A DNA stretch of 64,000 nucleotides from Chloroflexota bacterium (GTDB lineage Bacteria > Chloroflexota > Dehalococcoidia > JACPQD01): the NCBI GenBank assembly GCA_016190665.1, contig JACPQD010000029.1, forward strand, positions 84,590 to 148,589, written 5' to 3'. The first letter of the stretch is position 1; each line of letters starts with the position of its first letter. Shown here one piece after another: positions 1 through 7,790 of the stretch. The notes under the pieces were generated by a model. That model was not told the DNA's origin and ran no database searches. It saw only the letters and a program-made list of their open reading frames with translations. A program made the position numbers and the translations under genes.

Positions 1-405
1 ATGCTCAAGAGCAAGATCCACCGGGCCACCGTGACCCAGGCCGACATCAACTACGAGGGCAGCATCACCATCGATAAGGAGCTTATGGAGGCCGCCGACC
101 TGCTGCCTTATGAGATGGTGCACGTGCTGGATGTGAACAACGGCGTCCGCCTCACAACGTACACTATCGAAGGCGAGCCTGGCTCCCGCGAGATAGGCAT
201 CAACGGGGCCGCCGCCAGGCTCGTCCATTGCGGCGACACCGTCATCATTCTCTCCTACCACGAGCTCGATGAGCAAGCAGCTCGAAGAACACAACCAAGG
301 CTGGTCTACGTCGACGCCAGCAACCGCATAGTCGACATCAAGGCATTTGCGCCGCCGCCCGAACCAGAGAGTGGAGTCGAAGGCCGATTCCCCGCGACGG
401 TGTGA
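1..405 (+). CDS. panD: aspartate 1-decarboxylase (PanD)
   Basis: Makes beta-alanine from L-aspartate for pantothenate and CoA synthesis; cytoplasmic, pyruvoyl-dependent. The family's self-cleavage site is visible as Gly20-Ser21 in YEGSITID, and Ser21 would become the pyruvoyl group. The conserved NGAAARL and GDTVII segments follow. At 134 residues it is normal length; the final ~20 residues are a variable tail. The start is the first base of the window, so any upstream sequence or promoter is unseen. It heads a same-strand run with a CoA transferase, panB and panC, consistent with one pantothenate/CoA transcription unit. Confidence 0.96.
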   Translation: MLKSKIHRATVTQADINYEGSITIDKELMEAADLLPYEMVHVLDVNNGVRLTTYTIEGEPGSREIGINGAAARLVHCGDTVIILSYHELDEQAARRTQPRLVYVDASNRIVDIKAFAPPPEPESGVEGRFPATV

Positions 406-426
406 TACACCCGAAGAGAGTGGCAG

Positions 427-2190
427 TTGAACAACAGGTTCGACGACGTTCTGGAGAGGGTCTTCCGGCTGCCGGAGTATGACGGGATAAACAAGGTCAT
501 TCCGCTAAGCCAGGCCATCCGGGATTACGTGAAGCCCGGTATGACGCTCCACATTGGCAGAGGAGTAGGCGCAGCGGTTTGCGAGCTCGTGCGCCAGTTC
601 TACGGCCAGAAACCAGCTTTCACCCTGGCCATGAGCTGCCCCTGGGACCATGTTCCGAGCCTGATCCACTGCGGCATGGTGAGTAAGCTCGTCGCCTCTA
701 ACTGCGGCGTGCATAATACGAGCCCCGGCCCCAACCCCATAATACAGCGGGCTTTCAAGGACAAAAGCGTCCTCTTCGAGAACTGGTCGCTCCTGACCCA
801 CGTGCTGATGCTCATGGCGGGAGCGATGGGCATAGGGTTCTTCCCCACCAGGTCCATCATCGGAAGCACCATGGCCGAAGACAACAAAGACTCCTTCAAA
901 GTTATCGACGACCCCTTCGGCAGCAGCAAGAAGATAGGCCTGGTCAAGGCCATCAACCCGGATATCTCCATCATCCATGCCCTGGCCGCCGACCCCAACG
1001 GCAATCTCTTCCTCCCCCGCGCCGAGGCGGAGACCATCTGGGGCGCCAAGGCGAGCCGGGGCGGCGTCATCGCTACGGTAGAGCAGATAGTATCGACAGA
1101 CTTCATCCGCGAGAACTCGCCGATGGTCAGGATACCAAGCTACATGGTGAACTCGGTCTCGGTGGCGGCCTTCGGCGCCCACCCGGCCAGCCTTCCCGTT
1201 GGCCCGGCAAAGCAACTGGCGGGCTACGCCGAGGACCACGGTTTTCTGGCCGTGCAGAACAGTGCGGCGAAGATGGTCGAGACCTACGATGCCTGGCTCA
1301 AGGAGTGGGTGCTGGACTGCGGGGACCACGACGACTACTTGCGCAAGTTAGGCGGCGGGAGACTGGCCGAGCTGCGCGGCAAAACCACGCCCGATTCCTG
1401 GGAGCGTGACCTCGCGGGCCTCACCGACTCCATGAACGCTACAGATGAGTGCAACACCACCGAATTCATGGTGGTGGCCGCAGCTCGGGAAATGGCCAGA
1501 CGAGTCAAGAGGAGCGGCCTGCGTACCATACTCTCCGGCATCGGCGTCTCCGCCCTGGCATCCTGGGTGGCCTACTACCTCTTGCGCAAGGAGGGCTACG
1601 ACGCCGAGCTCGTGGTGGGCTTCGGCTTCTACGGGTTCGCCCCCAGGCCCGCCAACCCCGCCGTGGACGCCTTCCACCATATCACCACCTCCAAGATACT
1701 CCTGGACACCTTCGAGTCCTACAGCGTCTACGTCGGCTCCGATTTCAATAAGTGCCTTGGGGCTGTGGGCGCAGGCCAAATCGACAAATGGGGCAACATC
1801 AACTCCACTCGGATAGGCGAGTACTTCCTCGCTGGCAGCGGCGGCGGCAACGACCTCGCCAGTACGGCGCAGGAGGTGGTGGCCGTAGTCGCCCAGTCCC
1901 CGAGACGATTCGTGGATGAGGTGTCCTATGTTACTTGCCCCGGCAACCGAATCGGCGCGCTGGTCTCGGACATGGGCGTCTTCGAAAAAGCGGGCGATGA
2001 GTTCGTCCTGACCCGGTACTTCCCCACGCCACAGATCTCAGCCAGGGAGGACGCCATCAGGGCCGTCAAAGAGAAGTGCGGCTGGGAGCTGAAGGTATCG
2101 GACAATGTTGTGGAAAGCGCCCGACCCACGATCGAGGAGCTGAAAATCGTCCGGCTCCTGGACCCCAGGCAGGAGTTCACGGCCCCGTAG
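427..2190 (+). CDS. two-domain CoA-transferase (alpha and beta subunits fused)
   Basis: Resembles class I CoA transferases of the glutaconate/3-oxoacid type, with alpha-like (about 1-300) and beta-like (about 320-587) halves on one chain. The N-terminal half has the family's VKPGMTLHIGRGVG entry strand and a SRGGVIATVEQIV segment; the C-terminal half has VGAGQIDKWGNINST and SGGGNDLAS, typical of beta subunits. I could not place the catalytic Glu with certainty, and the substrate is unknown. The start is TTG at 427, 22 bases after panD, preceded by a GAAGAGAG purine run. Its stop TAG lies inside a perfect palindrome. The location inside a pan operon is unusual and suggests a link to CoA-ester metabolism. 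Confidence 0.85.
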   Translation: MNNRFDDVLERVFRLPEYDGINKVIPLSQAIRDYVKPGMTLHIGRGVGAAVCELVRQFYGQKPAFTLAMSCPWDHVPSLIHCGMVSKLVASNCGVHNTSPGPNPIIQRAFKDKSVLFENWSLLTHVLMLMAGAMGIGFFPTRSIIGSTMAEDNKDSFKVIDDPFGSSKKIGLVKAINPDISIIHALAADPNGNLFLPRAEAETIWGAKASRGGVIATVEQIVSTDFIRENSPMVRIPSYMVNSVSVAAFGAHPASLPVGPAKQLAGYAEDHGFLAVQNSAAKMVETYDAWLKEWVLDCGDHDDYLRKLGGGRLAELRGKTTPDSWERDLAGLTDSMNATDECNTTEFMVVAAAREMARRVKRSGLRTILSGIGVSALASWVAYYLLRKEGYDAELVVGFGFYGFAPRPANPAVDAFHHITTSKILLDTFESYSVYVGSDFNKCLGAVGAGQIDKWGNINSTRIGEYFLAGSGGGNDLASTAQEVVAVVAQSPRRFVDEVSYVTCPGNRIGALVSDMGVFEKAGDEFVLTRYFPTPQISAREDAIRAVKEKCGWELKVSDNVVESARPTIEELKIVRLLDPRQEFTAP

Positions 2191-2216
2191 GGGCACGGTG
2201 CACCGTGCCCCTACGG
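2185..2216. repeat. 32-bp perfect palindrome, copy 1
   Basis: A perfect 32-bp inverted repeat with no spacer, centred at 2200/2201, reading CCGTAGGGGCACGGTG then its exact reverse complement. The TAG at 2188-2190 is the stop of the CoA transferase. The same palindrome, 36 bp long, occurs at 14021-14056. It could act as a terminator hairpin (TTTT follows at 2217), but a repeated sequence this perfect also suggests a small dispersed element. Confidence 0.9.
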
Positions 2217-2242
2217 TTTTGGCTTGCGAAGGAGGCAACGCC

Positions 2243-3073
2243 ATGCGAATCACCGTCGGCCAGATACGCGACATGAAGCAGAAGGGCCAGAAGATCACCA
2301 TGCTCACGGCCTACGACTACTCCACGGCCAAGCTGGTGGACGAGGCGGGCGTGCCGCTGATACTCGTCGGGGACAGCCTGGGCATGGTGATGCTCGGCTA
2401 CGAGTCCACCATCCCCGTCACCATGGATGAGATGGTCCACCATATCAAGGCGGTGGTGCGCGGGGCCAGGAACGCCCTGATAGTGGGCGATCTGCCCTTC
2501 ATGACTTACACCGTTTCCGTGGAGGACGCCCTGAGAAATGCGGCCCGCTTCATTCAAGAGGGAGGCTGCCAGGCGGTGAAGCTGGAGGGCGGCGTCAACG
2601 TAGCCGACACCGTGCGCAGAGTGGTGGAATGCGGCATTCCGGTCATGGGCCACATCGGTCTCACGCCACAATCCATCAATGTCCTCAGCGGCTACAAGGT
2701 CCAGGGTAGGTCGCCGGAGGCGGCTGCCCGTCTCCTGAAGGATGCCAAGGCGCTGGAGGAGGCGGGCGCCTTCTCCGTAGTCCTGGAGAGCGTGCCCATC
2801 CCCTTGTCGAAGCTCATCACTGAGAAGCTGACCATCCCCACCATCGGCATCGGCGCGGGGATGCACTGTGACGGCCAGGTACAGGTGGTCCACGACATGC
2901 TGGGCCTCTTCGCCGACTTCATCCCGCGCCACGCCAAGCAGTACGCCAGGCTGGGCGATACCATCAAGCAAGCGGTCGCCACCTATGTCGCTGAAGTCCG
3001 GGACGGGACTTTCCCGGCGGAGAAGAACGGCTACGCCATAGACGAGAGCGTGCTGAGAGAGCTGGCCAGATGA
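2243..3073 (+). CDS. panB: 3-methyl-2-oxobutanoate hydroxymethyltransferase (PanB)
   Basis: Second branch of pantothenate synthesis: transfers a hydroxymethyl group from methylene-tetrahydrofolate to 2-oxoisovalerate, giving ketopantoate. TIM-barrel hallmarks are present: MLTAYDYSTAKL, metal-binding Asp in VGDSLGMV and DLPFM, KLEGG, and the GHIGLTPQS and GIGAG motifs. The ATG at 2243 is chosen because GGAGG lies at 2231-2235, 7 bases upstream; an in-frame start at 2198 would add 15 unconserved residues from the palindrome. 276 residues, normal length. The ATGA overlap with panC means the two are translationally coupled. Confidence 0.97.
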   Translation: MRITVGQIRDMKQKGQKITMLTAYDYSTAKLVDEAGVPLILVGDSLGMVMLGYESTIPVTMDEMVHHIKAVVRGARNALIVGDLPFMTYTVSVEDALRNAARFIQEGGCQAVKLEGGVNVADTVRRVVECGIPVMGHIGLTPQSINVLSGYKVQGRSPEAAARLLKDAKALEEAGAFSVVLESVPIPLSKLITEKLTIPTIGIGAGMHCDGQVQVVHDMLGLFADFIPRHAKQYARLGDTIKQAVATYVAEVRDGTFPAEKNGYAIDESVLRELAR

Positions 3074-3924
3074 TCGTCTGTGAAACCGTCTCCTCGATGA
3101 AGAAGGCGCGCCGCCAGATGGCCGGGCGCGTGGGCTGCGTGCCCACTATGGGCTACCTCCACGAGGGCCACCTCACCCTACTAAGTCGGGCGCGCCAGGA
3201 GAACGATCACGTGGTCGCGACCATCTTCGTCAACCCCACCCAGTTCGGCCCGCACGAGGACCTGGCCTCCTATCCCCGCAACCCCCAGCGCGACCTGGCT
3301 ATGCTGGAAGGGGAAGGGATCGACGCGGTTTTCATGCCTTCCCCAGAGGAGATGTACCCCGCCGGCTACGCTACTTACATCAACGTGGAAGGACTCACGG
3401 ACCGCCTTGAGGGCGCCTCACGACCCGGCCATTTTCGCGGCGTGGCTACCGTCGTGGCCAAGCTCTTCAATACCGTTGAGCCCCATCGCGCCTACTTCGG
3501 GCAAAAGGACGCTCAGCAGCTTCTGGTCATCAAGCGCATGGCGGCCGACCTCGACATGAACGTACAAGTCCTAGCCGTGCCCACGGTGCGCGAGCCCGAT
3601 GGCCTGGCCATGAGCAGTCGCAACACTCACCTCAGTCCTCAGGAGCGTCAAGCGGCGACAGTCCTCTACAGAGCGCTCACCCTGGCGCGGGAGCTCTGGC
3701 GCTCCGGAGAGCGGGACGCCGAGCGCCTTCGGCGACAGATTATTGAGCTGATTCAGAAAGAGCCTCTGGCAAGCATTGACTATGTCAGCGTCGCGGATCC
3801 GGATTCCCTGGAAGAGCTGGCCCACATCAACAGCACAGCTCTGGTGTCAATGGCGGTCCGGATAGGAAGGACGCGGCTCATCGATAACACGCTCCTGGGC
3901 GGCCAATCCGCGGCCCATCCGTGA
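3070..3924 (+). CDS. panC: pantothenate synthetase (PanC)
   Basis: ATP-dependent ligation of pantoate and beta-alanine, the products of PanB and PanD. It is a nucleotidyltransferase-fold enzyme with PTMGYLHEGHLTL (HxGH-type ATP site), FVNPTQFG, FGQKDAQQL and the KMSKS-like SSRN segment. 284 residues, normal length. The start ATG overlaps the panB stop (ATGA). With panD, the CoA transferase and panB it makes a nearly complete pantothenate set; panE/ketopantoate reductase is not in the window. A dispersed repeat begins two bases after the stop. Confidence 0.97.
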   Translation: MIVCETVSSMKKARRQMAGRVGCVPTMGYLHEGHLTLLSRARQENDHVVATIFVNPTQFGPHEDLASYPRNPQRDLAMLEGEGIDAVFMPSPEEMYPAGYATYINVEGLTDRLEGASRPGHFRGVATVVAKLFNTVEPHRAYFGQKDAQQLLVIKRMAADLDMNVQVLAVPTVREPDGLAMSSRNTHLSPQERQAATVLYRALTLARELWRSGERDAERLRRQIIELIQKEPLASIDYVSVADPDSLEELAHINSTALVSMAVRIGRTRLIDNTLLGGQSAAHP

Positions 3925-3925
3925 C

Positions 3926-3977
3926 GGGAGGACGCGCTCCGTCGCGTCCGGCGCGGCCACGAGGGACCGTGGCCCTC
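3926..3977 (-). repeat. dispersed palindromic element, copy 3 (panC-surE gap)
   Basis: Read on the minus strand, it starts GAGGGCCACGGTCCCTCGTG and ends with GGACGCGACGGAGCGCGTCC. Both ends are hairpins (GGCCACG/CGTGGCC and GGACGCG/CGCGTCC). The same two ends flank the longer copies inside hsdM at 53110-53201 and 53815-53879. This short copy (~52 bp) is intergenic. Confidence 0.8.
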
Positions 3978-4077
3978 CCCTGTCGTGACCCTGCCTGCCA
4001 ACATCCTTCCGCTTGCGGAACCACCCAGTTCTCAGGTAAACTATGGCAAGTCGACTATCACCCAGAAGGAAAGCCCT

Positions 4078-4878
4078 TTGCGCATACTTGTTACCAACGA
4101 TGACGGGGTCTACGCTCCGGGGATGTGGACCTTAGTCGAGGCGCTGGCTCCCCTTGGCGAGATCGTAGTCGTGGCGCCAGACCGGGAGCAAAGCGGCGTC
4201 GGCACTTCGGTCACCTTGCATCACCCGGTCAGGGCCTCCGCTGTGTCGCCCCAGATTCCCGGCATCGAGACTTACGCCGTGGAGGGCACCCCCTCCGACA
4301 GCATCATCCTCGCTCTCAGAACCCTGGCCGGCCACGTGGACATGGTCTACTCCGGCATCAATGAGGGCGCCAACCTCGGCAACGACGCCCTCATCTCCGG
4401 CACCGTCGGCGCGGCGCTCCAGGGGTATTTTCACGGACTCCCGTCCATCGCTCTATCCGTGGGCAGCCTTGAGGTCAGCGACTTCACCGTCGCCGCCCGG
4501 CTGGGGCTTCTGCTCGGCGATATGATACGGACCGACCTGCTGCCCAGGCAGGTCCTGTTGAACGTTAACGTGCCCAACAAGCCTCTGGAGGAGATAGAGG
4601 GGCTGGAGGTGACCAGGCTTGGCCGCCGCAGCTATGTCGATATCATCGACGAGGGCCACGACGGGAAGCGGAAGTACTATTGGATAGTGAGGGGCAAGCC
4701 GACCTGGGACGTTGTCCCGGGCACGGATATCTGGGCCATGAGGAACGGACGGGCCTCCATCACGCCCCTGTGCGACGACCTCACCAGTCAGGACCAGCTA
4801 TCTCTCCTGGAAGAGCAACGGGGCTCCCTCATGGATGGCCTGCGCCAGGCTGCGATCGAGCGAAGCGTGCGAAACTGA
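4078..4878 (+). CDS. surE: 5'/3'-nucleotidase SurE
   Basis: Metal-dependent survival-protein phosphatase acting on nucleoside monophosphates. The N-terminal RILVTNDDG carries the metal-binding Asp pair (residues 8-9); REQSGVGTSVTLH and GINEGANLGNDALISGTVGAA complete the active site. The start is TTG at 4078, with AGAAGGA at 4064-4070 seven bases upstream; an in-frame ATG at 3985 would add 31 unconserved residues. 266 residues, usual length. It follows panC after a 153-base gap that contains a repeat, so it may be transcribed separately. Confidence 0.94.
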   Translation: MRILVTNDDGVYAPGMWTLVEALAPLGEIVVVAPDREQSGVGTSVTLHHPVRASAVSPQIPGIETYAVEGTPSDSIILALRTLAGHVDMVYSGINEGANLGNDALISGTVGAALQGYFHGLPSIALSVGSLEVSDFTVAARLGLLLGDMIRTDLLPRQVLLNVNVPNKPLEEIEGLEVTRLGRRSYVDIIDEGHDGKRKYYWIVRGKPTWDVVPGTDIWAMRNGRASITPLCDDLTSQDQLSLLEEQRGSLMDGLRQAAIERSVRN

Positions 4879-4942
4879 CAGCCCCCATGAAATCGGGGCT
4901 TGGGATAAAGCTTTCACCCTTAGCGCCCGCAAGGAGGAAACC

Positions 4943-5827
4943 ATGGCAACCAAGACCGTTACTGCTGAGATAGTCAGTGAATTCGTCAAGAGCCTGGTCA
5001 AGGAGAGTGAGAAAAACCAGTTACACCTCGTAGACCATTCGCCGATCTTCGACGAGCCGCTGGTGGGTTTCGCCTCCGGGGACGACCCCCTCTTCTCCCA
5101 ATACAAGACCATAATCGGTGACTTCCATATGACGCCCCGCGAAGTTATGGAGAAGGCCACGGGGAAGAACCCGGAAAAGCTCAGCATCGTTTCCTGGATC
5201 CTGCCCATCAGCCTGTGCACCAAAGCCAGCATGAGACGGGAAAGCAAGTACCCCACTATCCGGTGGTCGCACAGCCGCTTCTACGGAGAACAATTCAACG
5301 AGCATCTCCGCGCTCAGGTGGTTGATTTTCTTCAAGCCAGGGGCCATATGGCTGTGGCGCCTTTCATCTCCCCTTTCTTCAAGCGACTAACCCTCAGCAA
5401 TGACCATACGTCCAACTGGTCGGAGCGGCATGCTGCTTATGCCGCGGGCCTGGGGACGTTCAGCCTGAGCGACGGCTTCATCACACCCAAAGGTATCGCC
5501 ATGCGCTGTGGCAGCGTCGTCACCGACCTGGACCTGCCCGCGTCGACGCGCCCTTACACATCCCATACAGCCAACTGCGCCTTCCTCGTCAACGGATCCT
5601 GCGGAAAGTGCATCGACCGCTGCCCTGGCGGCGCCATCACCGAGAAGGGCCACGATAAGAAAAAGTGCTTTGACTACATGCACACCGAGCTGTCTCCACT
5701 GCTGGAGCGCTACGGAGTCAGGATAGCTGGCTGCGGCTTTTGCCAGACAAAAGTGCCGTGTGAATCGGCGATACCGACGGGATTGCTGAAGCGCAGGACG
5801 AGTCCGAAGGGCGCCACTGCGGCATAG
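4943..5827 (+). CDS. epoxyqueuosine reductase-like 4Fe-4S protein
   Basis: Resembles the QueG/reductive-dehalogenase-related Fe-S family: a basic N-terminal region, a central HAAYAAGLGTFSLSDGFIT segment typical of these proteins, then CGKCIDRCPGGAI and CGFCQTKVPC cysteine clusters, enough for two 4Fe-4S centres. No Tat signal is seen, so it is cytoplasmic. 294 residues, shorter than true QueG (~350), and without the usual long C-terminal HEAT region. A role in queuosine synthesis is therefore uncertain; it may belong to the short QueG-like redox group. ATG 4943 is set by AAGGAGG at 4931-4937. Confidence 0.75.
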   Translation: MATKTVTAEIVSEFVKSLVKESEKNQLHLVDHSPIFDEPLVGFASGDDPLFSQYKTIIGDFHMTPREVMEKATGKNPEKLSIVSWILPISLCTKASMRRESKYPTIRWSHSRFYGEQFNEHLRAQVVDFLQARGHMAVAPFISPFFKRLTLSNDHTSNWSERHAAYAAGLGTFSLSDGFITPKGIAMRCGSVVTDLDLPASTRPYTSHTANCAFLVNGSCGKCIDRCPGGAITEKGHDKKKCFDYMHTELSPLLERYGVRIAGCGFCQTKVPCESAIPTGLLKRRTSPKGATAA

Positions 5828-5888
5828 CTGGGCAAAGCGGAAACCAAGCCTCTCCCTTTCGCAAAGATTGAGAGGGATTTTATCAGGA

Positions 5889-6572
5889 ATGTCGTTTGTG
5901 AATGAAAAATGCCCCGCAATGATAGGCGCCCTCCTGGCGCTGGCGCTCCTGGCGGGATGCGCGCCGGGGCAAGTGGAGCGCCCAGCTAACACCGCCACGC
6001 CCATCAGGCCGCCCACGGCGCCGCCGCCAACCCCCCCACTCGCCTTGGTAGGCCAGCGCGATGCTAGCGGCCATTACTACAAGGGCAACCGGAACGCCAG
6101 GGTAGTCCTCGAAGAATGGACAGACTTGCAGTGACCGGCCTGCGCCTCGGTGCATCCGATCGTGGATCGGCTCGCGGATGAACTCGGAAGCCAGGTCAAG
6201 GTTGTCTACCGCCATTTTCCGTTACCTAACCATCCCCAGGCCGGTCCGGCCGCGGAGGCGGCCGAGGCCGCCGGAGAGCAGGGCAAGTTCTGGCCCATGG
6301 TAAACGCACTATACGCCAATCAGAAGGAGTTGGGGCCCGCCCTTTATGTGCGGCTGGCCAGAGAGCTGGGCCTGAATGTGGCCGCCTTCTCTGCTTCAAT
6401 GGAAGGGCACACCAATCTGGCCCGCATCCAGGCTGATCTCGCGGAGGCCCGCAAGCAGGGGATCCCTGGCACGCCCACCTTCGTATTGAACGGCCAGCGC
6501 CTGCCCGGGGTCCCGGGGAGCTACGAGACTCTGGAAAGGGTCGTCAGGGCGGCGCTGGGGGCAGCCAGATAG
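5889..6572 (+). CDS. DsbA-like lipoprotein, candidate selenoprotein (UGA at the active site)
   Basis: Thioredoxin-fold thiol oxidoreductase exported as a lipoprotein: hydrophobic segment then lipobox LLAGC (Cys24), a Pro/Thr linker, then a DsbA fold with the motif WTDLQ-UGA-Pro-Ala-Cys at codons 78-85. The family has CPxC here, so TGA at 6132-6134 replaces exactly the first catalytic Cys. The frame stays open afterwards for 146 codons with clear DsbA features, including FYRHFPL-like VYRHFPL and the cis-Pro motif GTPTF. A hairpin at 6156-6170 fits a bacterial SECIS. Selenocysteine reading is the best explanation; a mutated Cys codon in a pseudogene is the alternative, but nothing else is degraded. 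The start is ATG 5889 or 5919. Confidence 0.8.
6156..6170 (+). promoter_or_regulatory. candidate bacterial SECIS hairpin
   Basis: CCGATC-GTG-GATCGG forms a perfect 6-bp stem with a 3-nt loop whose first base is G. The loop begins 28 nt downstream of the in-frame UGA at 6132-6134, inside the spacing known for bacterial SECIS elements. Confidence 0.55.
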
Positions 6573-6585
6573 CGGAGCCTTGAGC

Positions 6586-6615
6586 TTGACGGCGCAGAGG
6601 CGCTTCCGCTACAAT
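6586..6615 (+). promoter_or_regulatory. sigma70-type promoter of tRNA-Val
   Basis: TTGACG (6586-6591), 18-nt spacer, TACAAT (6610-6615). The predicted start is a few bases before the tRNA 5' end at 6626. Confidence 0.7.
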
Positions 6616-6625
6616 TGAGGTTCAG

Positions 6626-6702
6626 GGGCGGTTAGCTCAGTTGGTTAGAGCGTCGCGTTGACATCGCGGAGGTCACTGGTTCGAGCCCAGCACCGCCCAC
6701 CA
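6626..6702 (+). tRNA. tRNA-Val (GAC)
   Basis: Full cloverleaf: acceptor GGGCGGT/ACCGCCC, D arm GCTC..GAGC, anticodon stem TCGCG/CGCGG with loop TTGACAT (anticodon GAC), T loop TTCGAGC, discriminator A and an encoded CCA (6700-6702). A small accessory module sits directly downstream, a common arrangement at tRNA genes. Confidence 0.93.
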
Positions 6703-6728
6703 TTCGGTCGCCGAGCAAGCGGGGAGAA

Positions 6729-7082
6729 ATGCGGGTCGCGGAAACAACTGATTCCACCCCAGTCCATGTCGATCCCGGCGCTGAGCCCCTGGTTAAATCG
6801 GCTGTTGGCAGGCTTGTGCCCAAGATTCTCCGAGTCATATTTGACGATAGGAAGAAGGGGCTGCCGGTCAAATCTGTGGAGCTTACAGCTTTTGTGGATC
6901 CTGAGGGCGAGGGGCCGGCGGAACTCGTGTTCACCGTGAGAACGGAATTGCCGTCTGCGCAGGCCATGAAGGCTTGGGATCAGTTATCGAACAGAATAAG
7001 AGGTGAGTTGAGGGGTCGCCTCGCTGCACGGGACGCTCGCTTGCTTGACAGGCGAGTGTCCATCGACGTTGACTGGGTCTAA
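6729..7082 (+). CDS. small protein of unknown function, paired with HEPN gene
   Basis: 117 residues; I recognise no family. It begins 26 bases after tRNA-Val, with GGGGAGA just before ATG 6729. The protein is soluble and rich in Val, Glu and Arg, with alternating strand-like segments (SVELTAFVDPEG, ELVFTVRTEL) followed by a basic helix (NRIRGELRGRLAARDARLLDRR). Its end overlaps the start of the HEPN gene that follows, which implies co-translation. By position it could be the antitoxin or regulatory partner of the HEPN protein; that role is inference. Confidence 0.6.
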   Translation: MRVAETTDSTPVHVDPGAEPLVKSAVGRLVPKILRVIFDDRKKGLPVKSVELTAFVDPEGEGPAELVFTVRTELPSAQAMKAWDQLSNRIRGELRGRLAARDARLLDRRVSIDVDWV

Positions 7083-7447
7083 AGCGCGCCTATTCGATCC
7101 GGCGGATTTCTTGCGGCTGGCAGAGCGCCTTTGTATGCCGAGCGCAAGCGAGGCTGAGCTTCGGACCTCCGTGAGTCGCTCCTACTATGCCTCCTTTCTG
7201 GCCGCACGTGAGGCTCGAATTGCTGGAGCGGTATGTTCCCCGGAGAAGTGGTCGAGACCACCAGGGAGTCGTTGATACGTTAGCCACGTTGCCAGGCAGC
7301 CTCCCACTTCGGGACCAACTTGATAGTCTCCGTAGGCTGCGCGTCCGAGCAGATTATGATCTTGCCGCTTCTATTGGAATCTCGGAAGCCGAGCGCGCCA
7401 AGCTGCTGGCTCAGGCTTTGATTCAGGGAATACCGCAGATACGTTGA
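7069..7447 (+). pseudogene. HEPN-domain protein, frameshifted
   Basis: The first part (TTG 7045 or 7069 onward, frame 1) reads FDPADFLRLAERL...ELRTSVSRSYYASFLAARE, a typical HEPN first helix pair. The second part (frame 2, to 7447) reads GRDHQGVVDTLATL...LRRLRVRADYDLA, the typical HEPN C-terminal helices. The frames join near 7235-7245, where there is a CCCC run (7238-7241), so a single-base indel separates them. The usual catalytic RxxxxH is RVRADY here, so the His is absent. It is either a decayed toxin or a sequencing/assembly error. Confidence 0.6.
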
Positions 7448-7506
7448 TGCCCGCGCGACCCGGCACTCACCAGGCACGCACGGGCGCTAAAATAACTGAT
7501 CGGCTT

Positions 7507-7768
7507 TGACTGGGACGAGTAGCTGAGGACGACGCAACAGAGAGGGCGGCGCCACGGCTGAGAGCGCTCCCGCTTAACCTCAGCGAAAACCCCCCAGGAG
7601 CCTGGCCCGGAAATCCCGACTTGGTCGGGAGAGTAAGGGGCCACGGAGGCGCCCGTTATCGGCCATTCGAGGAGCCCCGCCCCTGAGTTAAGCTCATGGG
7701 GTCGGGACTCGAAATTGGGTGGAACAGCGTGACCTCTCGCCCCAACTGGGCGGGAGGTTTTTGTTTTT
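7507..7768 (+). promoter_or_regulatory. T-box leader of thrS with attenuator
   Basis: Stem I begins near 7507 with the conserved GAGTAGC; GCTGAGAGC and later GTTATCGG-type elements follow. The T-box core AATTGGGTGGAACAGCG is at 7713-7729. The terminator is ACCTCTCGCCC (7732-7742) pairing with GGGCGGGAGGT (7748-7758), then a T-rich tract to 7768. ACC at 7589-7591, in the position of the specifier codon (GAAAACC before the CCCAGGAG strand), is a Thr codon, matching the downstream gene. Uncharged tRNA-Thr(GGU) would favour antitermination. The specifier assignment is by position only. Confidence 0.85.
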
Positions 7769-7790
7769 CAGTCGCAAGAAGGAGACCAGG

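Noticed and set aside
7610..7632. TCCCGACTTGGTCGGGA as a copy of the dispersed TCCCGAC/GTCGGGA element
   Set aside because: It lies in the T-box leader and is better explained as one of its regular stems.
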